Assembly (NCBI RefSeq): GCF_000013745.1
Contig: NC_007925.1
Coordinates: forward strand, 5,022,001 to 5,086,000
Direction: 5' to 3'
Length of the DNA stretch: 64,000 nt
Source of the DNA: Rhodopseudomonas_A palustris_F
GTDB taxonomy: Bacteria; Pseudomonadota; Alphaproteobacteria; Rhizobiales; Xanthobacteraceae
Positions 19,096-27,705 of the stretch are shown in pieces. Positions within the stretch are counted from its first letter, which is position 1. Each line of letters begins with the position of its first letter. The position numbers and the translations under genes are program-made. Under the pieces are notes generated by a model that searched no databases, was not told the DNA's origin, and saw only the letters and a list, made by a program, of their open reading frames with translations.

Positions 19096-19234
19096 GGCAA
19101 TCGGCAGATGGTCGACATCCTCAATGCGGTGCTGATCGACGGGCTGCCGGCGGTTGAAGCCGGCTGCGCCGAGGCCATTGAACACGGCGTTCATTCCGCC
19201 GACGTCATCCTCAACATCCTCGCCGCAACCGAAT
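19093..19234 (+). pseudogene. Inverted istA segment
   Basis: The plus strand encodes GNRQMVDILNAVLIDGLPAVEA and HSADVILNILA, the IstA segment that normally sits between the two pieces left on the minus strand. The frame then leaves the family and stops at 19281. The 86-bp IS-end repeat starts 50 bp further on. Confidence 0.7.
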
Positions 19235-19284
19235 GCAAATCAGCACCGAAGTGTGCCCCTCTCGTAGGTCCGACTAAGTAGTTG

Positions 19285-19370
19285 ATTTCTGAGTGACAAT
19301 TCGTTTGAGCAGGGGTCCCGATCGGCGCCGATCGGCCCCCCTGCCAAATGCGATCTTTCTCAGTTAATTC
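19285..19370. repeat. 86-bp repeat, copy 2 (probable IS21-family end)
   Basis: Direct repeat of 61-146 with a handful of substitutions and the same central palindrome. The two copies bracket about 19.1 kb that includes the whole type I secretion locus and the chemoreceptor gene. It follows the inverted istA segment. Confidence 0.65.
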
Positions 19371-19633
19371 AACGATTTATACTGAGGAATTGCGGAGTTC
19401 CACTTCGGTGCTGGCAATCCGGATGCAGATGGATGAGCTTGGGCTCGAACCCGATTACCGTATCAAGAGCCTGGCTGATCTGCCGAAGCTGGTAAATTCG
19501 CTAACTTGACCCCTTCATCGGGCCGTGCGCCGTTCGGTGTCGGGGACTCGGCGAGGCGCCATGATCGCATTGCGCCGCAAGCACGTGCAATGCGTTACGC
19601 GAGCCGGCATGCGAAGCACCGCCGCAAGGTCGG
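19371..19633 (+). other. Degenerate DNA with an unidentified protein tail
   Basis: From 19372 to 19509 one frame reads as an ordinary protein end (EELRSSTSVLAIRMQMDELG, then DYRIKSLADLPKLVNSL, then stop). It has no start and begins inside the IS-end repeat, so it is the truncated tail of some gene cut by the insertion. I do not recognise the family. Nothing is seen in 19510-19633. Confidence 0.4.
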
Positions 19634-19822
19634 TCAGTTGAGCCAAACGGCTGGTAGCGCCGAGATTGTAGTTGCACTGGTCAATTCCCGTATCCCATCC
19701 TCGAACCCGACGATCGGTTTCCAGTCAACCAGCGTACGCAGCTTCGACGAATCGGCGATAATAAATCGGATATCCCCCAGGCGGAATTCTCCGGTCGTCA
19801 CGGGGGAGGTTCTGTCAGGACG
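19634..19822 (-). pseudogene. Fragment of an NAD-dependent sugar epimerase/dehydratase
   Basis: The frame contains TGEFRLGDIRF, ADSSKLRTLVDWKPIVGFEDGI, a typical C-terminal stretch of nucleoside-diphosphate-sugar epimerases (extended SDR). The Rossmann fold and the YxxxK catalytic region are absent, and upstream residues in the frame do not match. It is a gene relic in the same decayed zone as the IS fragments. Confidence 0.6.
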
Positions 19823-19976
19823 CTTGAGTGTGAATAAGCCCCGAGAGTGACCACCGCAAATTGACTCAAATAGCTTAACGTGCCGATCGACGCCGGCGTG
19901 CCGATTCACACGTGCCAAGCCGTGCGATGGCGGGCAGCGCTACGACATTTGGAGTCTCCGCGCCGTCCGCCATCAG

Positions 19977-20246
19977 TCAAGCCCGATCCCATGGCCTTTC
20001 CTGCGAGATGGTGGGCGCGTCTGTGGCTCGTTCCACAGCGAATGCCTGCTTTCCCTTTGCGGCCCATAGCTCGCGCGCGTGTTCGCCCTGATCGCTTTGC
20101 AGCTTGTCTGCCATCCAGAGCAGCGCGCCGTAAATCGTGGCGCGGTCGTCGCCGGTCAGCTCCACAATCCCGGCCTTGGCGATAAGGCCGCCGAGTTCGA
20201 TCAGATGCCGCGTGCGCTTGCGGCGCTCGACCTGCCAAGTGCGCAT
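19977..20246 (-). CDS. traD: Conjugal transfer protein TraD (Ti-plasmid type)
   Basis: An 89-residue protein opening MRTWQVERRKRTRHLIELGG and continuing LTGDDRATIYGALLWMADKL, the hallmark of the small TraD of Ti/rhizobial plasmids and related mobile elements. This is not the F-plasmid coupling ATPase of the same name. ATG at 20246 is preceded by AAGGG. It lies 31 bp after traC in the same direction. Its role in DNA processing at oriT is not well defined. Confidence 0.85.
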   Translation of the reverse strand: MRTWQVERRKRTRHLIELGGLIAKAGIVELTGDDRATIYGALLWMADKLQSDQGEHARELWAAKGKQAFAVERATDAPTISQERPWDRA

Positions 20247-20277
20247 GTCATGTCGCGCCCTTGCGGCCTGATGCCGG

Positions 20278-20577
20278 TTACGCGCCGCTCGGCTGCGCAG
20301 GAGCGCCGTCCGTGTTGCGGTCAGTTGATGGTGCATTTCGCCGCGCCCGGCTCTGAAAGAACGCGGCCCCGCGCTTGGCCCATGCCTCCCTCTTTCCGGC
20401 ATCTTTTGTTTCCGCCAGCACGATTAGCGCGCCGGCCAGTTCGTCGGCGCTGAGCTCGTCCGCCCCGGTGGCGATGACCAGCTCACCGAGTTGCTGCACC
20501 TTGCGGGTTTTCAGTTCTCGCGCCTTGTCCTGAAGCGCTTTCAGTTCAGCATCAAAGTCCCGCGGCTTGCGCATCAT
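20278..20577 (-). CDS. traC: Conjugal transfer protein TraC (Ti-plasmid type)
   Basis: A roughly 99-residue protein (MRKPRDFDAELKALQDKARE, then a Gly/Ala-rich alpha-helical middle, DELSADELAGALIVLAE), matching the small TraC relaxosome accessory protein of Ti-type systems. Two adjacent ATGs exist at 20577 and 20574. GGAGG lies 2 and 5 bases upstream, favouring 20574. A longer frame up to 21162 only borrows the antisense of traA. It is divergent from traA with the oriT-like site between them, as on Ti plasmids. Confidence 0.85.
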   Translation of the reverse strand: MMRKPRDFDAELKALQDKARELKTRKVQQLGELVIATGADELSADELAGALIVLAETKDAGKREAWAKRGAAFFQSRARRNAPSTDRNTDGAPAQPSGA

Positions 20578-20660
20578 GTCCTCCAGCAATGTTGATGGAT
20601 TGATGATAGTTGAGCCGTGGGCACAAAGCTGTAAGCTCGCCGGGACGGTTTGAGACGGCA

Positions 20661-20716
20661 TAGTCCCGTACGAGAAATTTTCGAGGGAGGGCGCGCTTAT
20701 ACGTCGTTCCGACGTG
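20661..20716. other. oriT-like site between traC and traA
   Basis: The divergent traC/traA gap holds GGAGGGCGCGCTTA at 20686-20699, very close to the nic-region core shared by Ti plasmids and RSF1010 (GGAGGGCGCACTTA). A perfect 6-bp inverted repeat with a 3-base loop follows at once (ACGTCG at 20701-20706, CGACGT at 20710-20715). Position and structure fit a transfer origin nicked by TraA. Confidence 0.75.
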
Positions 20717-20745
20717 CGCTTCGCCGCGTCAATGATCCGGTCGCG

Positions 20746-23742
20746 ATGGCGATCTATCATCTTCACGTCAAAGTCATTGGCCGCAAATCCGGCTCCAGCG
20801 TGGTGGCGGCGGCCGCCTACCGCTCGGGCTCGCGGTTGCGCGACGAGCGCCTCGATCGCAGCCATGACTTCTCCGCCAAGCGCGGCGTCGTTCATTCGGA
20901 GGTGATGCTGCCGGAAAATGCGCCGCAGGCATGGAGCGACCGTGAGCGCCTCTGGAACGATGTCGAGGCCTTCGAGATCCGCAAGGATGCGCAGCTTGCC
21001 CGCGAGGTGGAGTTCGCCATTCCGCGCGAGATGACGCAGGCGCAGGGCATCGAACTGGCCCGCGACTTCGCGCAGTCGGAGTTCGTGGGTCGGGGCATGA
21101 TCGCCGATCTCAATGTGCATTGGGATATCGGCAAGGACGGCATGCCCAAACCTCATGCCCATGTCATGCTGACGATGCGGTCAGTTGACGAGAATGGCTT
21201 CGGCCCCAAGGTGCGGGCTTGGAACCGCACGCAGATGGTCGAGCGCTGGCGCGAACGTTGGGCTGAGCTTGCCAACGAACGTCTGGCTGAGCTCGACATC
21301 GACGCACACATCGACCATCGCAACTTTGAGGCGCAGGGCATCGGGCTGGAGCCGCAAAGCCAGATCGGCGCCTCCGCGCAGCGCATCGAAGGCGAAGGGG
21401 TCGAGGCCGCCGACCGCGCCGAGATGCACCGCGAGATCGCGCGAAACAACGGCGAAAGGATCATCGCCGATCCTTCCATCGCACTGGACGCGATCACGCA
21501 TCAGCAATCGACCTTCACGCCGCGCGACATGGCGAAGTTCGCGCACCGGCACAGCGACGGGATTGACCAGTTCAACGCCGTGATGGGCGCGATGCGCGGC
21601 GCGCCCGATCTGGTCGAACTCGGACAGGACGCTCGCGGCGAGGACCGCTTCACCACCCGCGACATGATCCAAACCGAACAGCGGCTGCACCGCGCGGCCC
21701 AACTCATGGCCGAGCGGGAACGCCATGCCGTGGAGGACGCAGATCGCGAAGCTGCCTTGGCTCGCGCCGAACAGCGCGGCCTTGTCCTGTCCGGCGAGCA
21801 GGCCGATGCGCTGGCGCATGTCACGGACGGGCGCGATCTTGGGATCGTGGTTGGCCATGCCGGAACTGGCAAGAGCGCGATGCTGGGCGTGGCGCGGGAG
21901 GCATGGGAGGCGGCGGGTTACGAGGTCCGGGGCGCGGCGTTGTCCGGCATTGCCGCCGAGAATCTGGAGAGCGGATCGGGCATTGCGTCACGCACCATCG
22001 CCAGCATGGAACATGGCTGGGGCCAAGGCCGCGACCTGCTCAGCGCGCGCGATGTGTTGGTGATCGACGAGGCCGGCATGGTCGGCACGCGGCAATTGGA
22101 GCGCGTGCTGTCCCATGCTGCCGAGGCCGGCGCCAAGGTCGTGCTGGTCGGCGATCCGCAACAGTTGCAAGCAATAGAAGCCGGCGCGGCGTTTCGGTCG
22201 ATCCATGAGCGCCACGGCGGCGTCGCGATCGGCGAGGTGCGCCGCCAACGCGAGGATTGGCAGCGCGACGCCACGCGCGACCTGGCGACCGGCAAGACCG
22301 GCGCAGCGATCCAAGCCTATGCGAGAGGCGGCATGGTGCATGTGGCGGCTTCCCGCGAGCAGGCGCGCGTCGATCTGATCGACCGCTGGGATCGCGACCG
22401 ACAGGCATCGCCGGACCACAGCCGCATTATCCTCACCCACACCAATGACGAGGTTCATGCGCTCAACGCCGCCGCGCGGGAACGGATGCGGGCGGCGGGC
22501 GATCTGGGCGAGGATGTACGTGTCACGGTCGAACGCGGCGCGCGCAGCTTCGCCAGCGGGGACCGCATCATGTTCCTGCAAAACGAGCGCAGTCTCGGCG
22601 TGAAGAACGGCACACTCGGCACCATCGAACGGGTCAGCGCGCTGTCCATGTCGGCGCGCATTGACGATGGCCGTTCCGTTGAATTCGACCTGAAGGATTA
22701 CAACCGCATCGACCACGGCTATGCCGCGACCATCCACAAGGCGCAGGGCATGACGGTGGACCGGACCCATGTGCTGGCGACGCCGGGCATGGACGCCCAT
22801 AGCAGCTATGTCGCGCTGTCGCGGCATCGCGACGGCACCGACTTGCATTATGGCCGTGAGGACTTCGCCGGTCAGGACCGGCTGGTTCGCACCCTGTCGC
22901 GCGACCGGGCCAAGGACATGGCGTCGGATTACGATCGCGCCGATCCGGTGCAGCGCTACGCCGAGCGGCGCGGCATCACTTTCCGCGAGCGTGTCGCCGA
23001 AATCGTCCAGAAAATCGTGCCGGAGAAGCTGCGCGGTATGTTTGACGGCCTGCGCTTTCCTGGAGATGTGCCCGGCCACGATGGTGGACGGAGGCCGGAG
23101 CGGGAAACGCCGGAAAGGGAAAGCGCCACGGCGGCGGTCCGGCGAAGGACGGATGCGCCGGAAAGGACCGTGGCAGCGGACACGGACGTGGCACTGCGTC
23201 AAGCTCGCACCAAGGCGCTCATCCGCCACGCCCGCGCCGTGAATGCGATCTTCGAGATGCAGCAGCAGGGCGGCAAGGCCAGCTCGGAGCAGGTGAAGGA
23301 ATTGCAGGAGGCCCGCAAGGAATTCGAGGGGGTACGGCCTTATGGCTCGCACGACGCTGAAGCCGCCTACAAGACGAACCCGGAACTCGTAGAGCTAGCC
23401 GCTTCGGGCAATCCCGCCCGCGCGATCCGCGCCCTCCAACTTGAAACCGAGCTGCGCACCGACCCCGCCCGGCGCGCCGACCGCTTCGTAGAGCGTTGGC
23501 AGAAGCTCGACCGGACCAGCCAGCGCCAGTATCAGGCGGGCGACATGTCGGGCTACAAATCCACGCGAGCGGCCATGGGCTCCATGGCCAAGAGCTTAGA
23601 GCGCGATCCGCAGCTTGAATCCATTCTAGCAGGCCGCAAGCAGCAGCTCGGCATCGCGTTCGAAACAGGCCGCCGGCTCGGCCAGGAATTGGCATTCACC
23701 CACGGCATCGATCTCGGCAAAGGCCGGGGCATCGGGCTCTGA
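20746..23742 (+). CDS. traA: Ti-type conjugative relaxase/helicase TraA
   Basis: A 998-residue relaxase that would nick oriT and unwind the transferred strand. The ATG at 20746 gives the family N-terminus (MAIYHLHVKVIGRKSGSSVV). The MobA/MobL relaxase domain (about 1-230) carries the metal-binding His cluster in KPHAHVMLTMR. A RecD-like helicase domain (about 340-720) follows with Walker A GHAGTGKS, Walker B VLVIDEAGM, and GDPQQLQAI. The C-terminal quarter is charged and helical. Ti-plasmid TraA is about 1100 residues; this one is slightly shorter but uninterrupted and looks functional. No mating-pair (T4SS) genes are in the window, so transfer would need a helper. Confidence 0.92.
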   Translation: MAIYHLHVKVIGRKSGSSVVAAAAYRSGSRLRDERLDRSHDFSAKRGVVHSEVMLPENAPQAWSDRERLWNDVEAFEIRKDAQLAREVEFAIPREMTQAQGIELARDFAQSEFVGRGMIADLNVHWDIGKDGMPKPHAHVMLTMRSVDENGFGPKVRAWNRTQMVERWRERWAELANERLAELDIDAHIDHRNFEAQGIGLEPQSQIGASAQRIEGEGVEAADRAEMHREIARNNGERIIADPSIALDAITHQQSTFTPRDMAKFAHRHSDGIDQFNAVMGAMRGAPDLVELGQDARGEDRFTTRDMIQTEQRLHRAAQLMAERERHAVEDADREAALARAEQRGLVLSGEQADALAHVTDGRDLGIVVGHAGTGKSAMLGVAREAWEAAGYEVRGAALSGIAAENLESGSGIASRTIASMEHGWGQGRDLLSARDVLVIDEAGMVGTRQLERVLSHAAEAGAKVVLVGDPQQLQAIEAGAAFRSIHERHGGVAIGEVRRQREDWQRDATRDLATGKTGAAIQAYARGGMVHVAASREQARVDLIDRWDRDRQASPDHSRIILTHTNDEVHALNAAARERMRAAGDLGEDVRVTVERGARSFASGDRIMFLQNERSLGVKNGTLGTIERVSALSMSARIDDGRSVEFDLKDYNRIDHGYAATIHKAQGMTVDRTHVLATPGMDAHSSYVALSRHRDGTDLHYGREDFAGQDRLVRTLSRDRAKDMASDYDRADPVQRYAERRGITFRERVAEIVQKIVPEKLRGMFDGLRFPGDVPGHDGGRRPERETPERESATAAVRRRTDAPERTVAADTDVALRQARTKALIRHARAVNAIFEMQQQGGKASSEQVKELQEARKEFEGVRPYGSHDAEAAYKTNPELVELAASGNPARAIRALQLETELRTDPARRADRFVERWQKLDRTSQRQYQAGDMSGYKSTRAAMGSMAKSLERDPQLESILAGRKQQLGIAFETGRRLGQELAFTHGIDLGKGRGIGL

Positions 23743-23927
23743 TTTTGCTGCATGTCGTTGTCCCAAAACCTCGCCAAGCCTTTTGACTGGCACGCTTCGA
23801 GTCCGCCGATCAGAAGTATTTGCCGCCGATTGTACACCCCACTACGACGACGCAAAAAATACTCTTGCACGCGCGCGACTGCTTGCTCTGACTGGATCAG
23901 GAGCAGTCAGCAGGAAGCGGCGCAACG

Positions 23928-24143
23928 ATGCCAGAACCAGATCGTATCATCCGCCTGAAAACCGTTCTGTCCCGGACCGGCCTGTCCCGGTCCACCATCT
24001 ACCGCAAGATCACCGAGGGGACATTCCCGGCCCAGATCAGGATCAGCGTCAACGGCGCAGGCTGGCGGGAATCCGACATCAACCGATGGATCGCAGACCC
24101 CGTGGCGTGGCGGCCGAAACACGAGTTCGACGATGCCCGGTGA
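23928..24143 (+). CDS. AlpA-family DNA-binding regulator
   Basis: A 71-residue MerR-like winged helix-turn-helix protein with the AlpA pattern: RLKTVLSRTGLSRSTIYRKI, FPAQIRIS, then GWRESDINRWI. An AGGAAG sits 15-20 bases before the start. AlpA proteins regulate integrase and excision functions of prophages and islands. It lies about 100 bp from, and convergent to, the integrase gene, which supports a role in excision control. Confidence 0.85.
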   Translation: MPEPDRIIRLKTVLSRTGLSRSTIYRKITEGTFPAQIRISVNGAGWRESDINRWIADPVAWRPKHEFDDAR

Positions 24144-24241
24144 GGTCGGTGGTTGTACCATGTCCTCGCAGGCCCTTCAGACTCCGCAACCAAACCAAAT
24201 CGCCGCGTTCTATCTGACGCCCTGCTTCTCCGGTTTCATGA

Positions 24242-25531
24242 CTACGCCCGGAACGCCACGACGATGTCACCGCTGCTGAAAGGTCGGGCGCAATAGTCGG
24301 CCCAGTCCTCCATCATCCGGTTGCGCAGGTCGAGGAACGTCGTGCGCCGATAGGCCGCGACCACTTCGTCGCTGACCTTGTGCGCGAGCGCAGCTTCGGC
24401 GACGGGATCGTCATAGCCGTGCTCTGCAGCCCAATCGCGGAACGACGACCTGAATCCGTGAGGAACGATTCCGCGGTCAAGCTTGGGATCGATCCAGTGC
24501 CGCTTCAGCTCATTCATCCTGTCGATCACCGCGGCCATCGAAGCGTCACTCAGCGGCTTGCCCTTGGTGTTGGGGAAGATGTACTCGCTGTCATCCTTCG
24601 TGGCTTCCATGCGATCAAGCACGGCGAGCGCTGCCTTGCTCAATGGCACTCTGTGTTCGGCATCGCTCTTCATGAGTGCGGACGGAATGGTCCAGACTGA
24701 TGTCCGCCGATCGATCTGGTCCCATTTTGCCGCTACTGCGTTGCCCGGCCTGACGGCCGTCAAGATTTGAAACTCAAGAGCCGCCGCAGCGGCACCGTCA
24801 CGCTCGCGGAGCTTGCGCATGAAGTCGGGCAATTGTCTGTAAGGCAGCGCCGGATGATTGCGGACCTTGCGAACCTTCGAGGTGGCTGGGAGCAGGTTAT
24901 CGAGATGCCCCTTCCAACGTGCCGGGTTTTCGCCGTTGAACTCGCCCTTCGCCTTGGCGGCGTCGATCACCAACTCGATGCGACTGCGAATACGGGTGGC
25001 CGTTTCGGTCTTGCTCGCCCAGATCGGCTCGATGATCCGCAGGACCAGCGTCGTATCAATCGCGCCGATGGGAAGATCACGGATGGTCTTGCAGTAGTCG
25101 TTCTTGCTCGGCTTGCCCTTCTGGTCGATGCCGAGCAACGTCATCACCCATTGGTCGGCGTGCTTGGCGTTTTTCCAGCCTGACCGATTGGCTTTGATGA
25201 ACCGCTTGGCCGCCTCTCCGAACGTGATCGCCTTGGCCGCTTCGATGCGGGCGGCGGCTTCCGCTTGGCGCTTTGCCTGGATGGGGTCGCCGCCATTGCG
25301 GCGGACCTTGCGCGCTCCGGTCGCCTTCTCTCGCGCCTCTTCAAGGCCCACGTCACGCAGCGAACCCAAGCCATGCCAATGTGTGCGGCCGTGGAGCTTG
25401 TATCGAAACAGCCAGCTTTTTGAGCCGCCCTCGGCGATCTGCAGATAAAGCCCGCCGCCGTCAGCGTGCATTCCTCGCCGAGACAAATGCTCGACCGTTT
25501 TGACGGTCAGTTTTCCGAATCCCCGCGCCAT
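24242..25531 (-). CDS. P4-type tyrosine recombinase (island integrase)
   Basis: A 429-residue integrase of the P4/DUF4102 class. The N-terminal arm-binding domain carries the typical DGGGLYLQI and SWLFRYKLHGR. Catalytic residues are visible: Arg in LTAVRPGNAVAAKWDQI, HGFRSSFRDWAAE (His-x-x-Arg), His in ALAHKVSDEV and Tyr in AAYRRTTFLDLR. It starts 161 bp from the 3' end of tRNA-Ser(GGA), the classic attachment target of this class, and points into the accessory region. Confidence 0.93.
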   Translation of the reverse strand: MARGFGKLTVKTVEHLSRRGMHADGGGLYLQIAEGGSKSWLFRYKLHGRTHWHGLGSLRDVGLEEAREKATGARKVRRNGGDPIQAKRQAEAAARIEAAKAITFGEAAKRFIKANRSGWKNAKHADQWVMTLLGIDQKGKPSKNDYCKTIRDLPIGAIDTTLVLRIIEPIWASKTETATRIRSRIELVIDAAKAKGEFNGENPARWKGHLDNLLPATSKVRKVRNHPALPYRQLPDFMRKLRERDGAAAAALEFQILTAVRPGNAVAAKWDQIDRRTSVWTIPSALMKSDAEHRVPLSKAALAVLDRMEATKDDSEYIFPNTKGKPLSDASMAAVIDRMNELKRHWIDPKLDRGIVPHGFRSSFRDWAAEHGYDDPVAEAALAHKVSDEVVAAYRRTTFLDLRNRMMEDWADYCARPFSSGDIVVAFRA

Positions 25532-25692
25532 AAGCTGGCACCTTAGCTACATACACCTTTACATACACTTAGGCGTGAGATTTGGCGATACAAGGTGGAG
25601 CGGAGTGGCACGCCAAACCCGCTGTATATGGCTGATACTACTGCGCTTTATGGCGGAAATTGGATTAAATGGAACGTTCTGAAACAGTGTTT

Positions 25693-25782
25693 TGGCGGAG
25701 AGAGTGGGATTCGAACCCACGGTACGGTTTCCCGCACACACGCTTTCCAAGCGTGCGCCTTAAGCCACTCGGCCATCTCTCC
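25693..25782 (-). tRNA. tRNA-Ser (anticodon GGA)
   Basis: The reverse complement begins GGAGAGATGGCCGAGTGG, has anticodon arm CACGC-TTGGAAA-GCGTG (anticodon GGA), a long variable arm as expected for Ser, the T-arm GGTTCGAATCC, and a 7-bp acceptor stem closing on CTCTCC with encoded CCA at 25695-25693. It is intact, so the neighbouring integrase either rebuilt the 3' end on insertion or the crossover lies inside it. Confidence 0.95.
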
Positions 25783-26063
25783 GTGCGCCTTCTCATGACG
25801 GGGCGCGGCGATTTTGGCAAGGGATGCCGACCGGGATCGCGCGGTTTTCCATAAGCCTATGGTTTATCGTTAAAATCCGGGCTCTGCGGGCGACCGTCTC
25901 GGCTCCCTCCGGGAGGTGCCCGGCGGCCGCCGGGCATCATCGCCGCAATGCACGGCGATTCCCTGCGAGCGTTGCGCAGCGGCCGGGCGGCCTGCGCCAC
26001 CGCCGGCGCGGCCTGCCGATCGTTTCGGGCGAGACCGAGCGACCGGGGCCGAGCGAAACCGAG

Positions 26064-27533
26064 CTAATGATAGCGGATGATGTCGTGACCGCCGATCGAG
26101 CGCACCGGCCATAGATCCGGGTCAACCACTTCGATCGCCCGGCCGGCCTGTTCGTTGACGGCATGCGAACTCTGCAAGGCGGCGAGGAAGTCCGCGAACC
26201 AGTTGTGGATCGAGCCGGTGCGCAGCTTCTCCATCATCGCTTCCCAGCGCATCCGCCGTTCGATCAGCGGCATCGACAGCGCCGTCGCCAGCGCCCGGGC
26301 CATGCCTTCGACGTCGTGCGGGTTGACCTGCAGCGCGGTGTCGAGTTCGTCGGCGGCGCCGGCGAATTTCGACAGCACCAGCACGCCGGGATCGCCCGGG
26401 TTCTGCGCCGCGACGTATTCCTTGGCGACCAGATTCATGCCGTCCTGCATCGGGGTCACCAGGCCGACCTGCGCGGTGCGATAGAGGCCGGCCAGCACGG
26501 TCTGATTGAAGCCCTTGTTGAGATAGCGGATCGGGGTCCAATCGACCTCGCCGTGGCGGCCGTTGACATCGCTGACCAGCCGGGCGAGTTCGCTTTGCAA
26601 CGTGCCATAGGCTTCGATGGTGCCGCGCGACGGGGTGGCGATCTGCAGCAGCGACACCGCACGCAGCATCGCCGGATGGCTGGTCAGCATCTTGTCGAAC
26701 GCGGTGACGCGGTTGACCAGGCCTTTGGAGTAGTCCAGCCGGTCGACCCCGATGATCAGCTTCTCGCCGTTCAGGCTCTTGCGCAGCCGCGAGACGTCGG
26801 GATGCGACGCCGCCTTGGCGGCCTGCTGGGCGAATTTGTCGACGTCGATGCCGATCGGGAACACGCCGCAGCGCGTGGTGCCGTTGCTCGAGGTGATGGC
26901 GCGGCCGGTGACGTCAAGCCCGAGTTCGGTGCCGACATAGCCGATGAAATTGTCGAGATCGTCCTCGGTCTGAAAGCCGAGCAGATCGTAGGCCAGCATG
27001 GCTTCGATCAGTTCGCGGTGGTGCGGCACGCCGCTCATGATGGTGGCGGCGGGCCATGGCGTATGCAGAAAAAAACCGATCGGCTCGGTGACGCCGAGGT
27101 CGCGCAGTTCGGCGCCGAGCGCCAGGAAGTGATAATCCTGCACCCAGAACGCCGCGTCCGGTTTGCGGAACCGGAGCAGCGCGCGGGCCATGAAGGCGTT
27201 CACTTCGCGATAGGATTGGTAATCGTCCTGCGTCACGCGGACCAGATCGAGCCTGGAATGCAGCGCCGGCCACAGCGCCGAATTGGCGAAGCCCTCGTAA
27301 TAACCGGCGTAATGCGCCGACGGCAGATCGACCATGGCGAGGGCGCCGGTGCCGAGCGCTTCGACCTCGGCGAAGGGATCCTTGTGGGCGCCGTCCCGCA
27401 CCCGCCCGCTGGAACCGACCCAGATCGCGCCGGATTTTTCAACGACTGGAAGCAGCGCCGCGGCCAGCCCGCCGGTCATCGGCTCGTTGGCCGCAGCGCG
27501 CGCTACCCGATTCGAAACGACGATGAGCTTCAC
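26064..27533 (-). CDS. otsA: Trehalose-6-phosphate synthase
   Basis: A 489-residue GT20 glycosyltransferase joining UDP-glucose and glucose-6-phosphate. Family landmarks are in order: an N-terminal GGLAAAL, VWVQDYHF..L, FFLHTPWP, FPIGIDVDKF, IIGVDRLDYSKGL (phosphate and nucleotide contacts) and GMNLVAKEYVAAQ. It follows otsB by 172 bp in the same direction. Trehalose made by OtsA/OtsB is a cytoplasmic osmo- and desiccation protectant. Confidence 0.95.
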   Translation of the reverse strand: MKLIVVSNRVARAAANEPMTGGLAAALLPVVEKSGAIWVGSSGRVRDGAHKDPFAEVEALGTGALAMVDLPSAHYAGYYEGFANSALWPALHSRLDLVRVTQDDYQSYREVNAFMARALLRFRKPDAAFWVQDYHFLALGAELRDLGVTEPIGFFLHTPWPAATIMSGVPHHRELIEAMLAYDLLGFQTEDDLDNFIGYVGTELGLDVTGRAITSSNGTTRCGVFPIGIDVDKFAQQAAKAASHPDVSRLRKSLNGEKLIIGVDRLDYSKGLVNRVTAFDKMLTSHPAMLRAVSLLQIATPSRGTIEAYGTLQSELARLVSDVNGRHGEVDWTPIRYLNKGFNQTVLAGLYRTAQVGLVTPMQDGMNLVAKEYVAAQNPGDPGVLVLSKFAGAADELDTALQVNPHDVEGMARALATALSMPLIERRMRWEAMMEKLRTGSIHNWFADFLAALQSSHAVNEQAGRAIEVVDPDLWPVRSIGGHDIIRYH

Positions 27534-27705
27534 AGGGGTCCCCTCCCGGCCTTCCGTAACACAGTAGAGTTCGGAAAGATAAACAGCCGTTCATCAATAT
27601 CGTTCCGGGAACTTCGCGAGGCATTGCGGCGGGTTCAAGTCTCGATTCCGGCGGGAACCGGAAAGATTGATGCGTCAGGCGCGACAATTCGCTGAATAGT
27701 TTCAG

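Noticed and set aside
20578..21162. Upstream extension of traC into the traA gene
   Set aside because: This part is antisense to the relaxase domain. TraC homology starts only at the ATG pair at 20577/20574.
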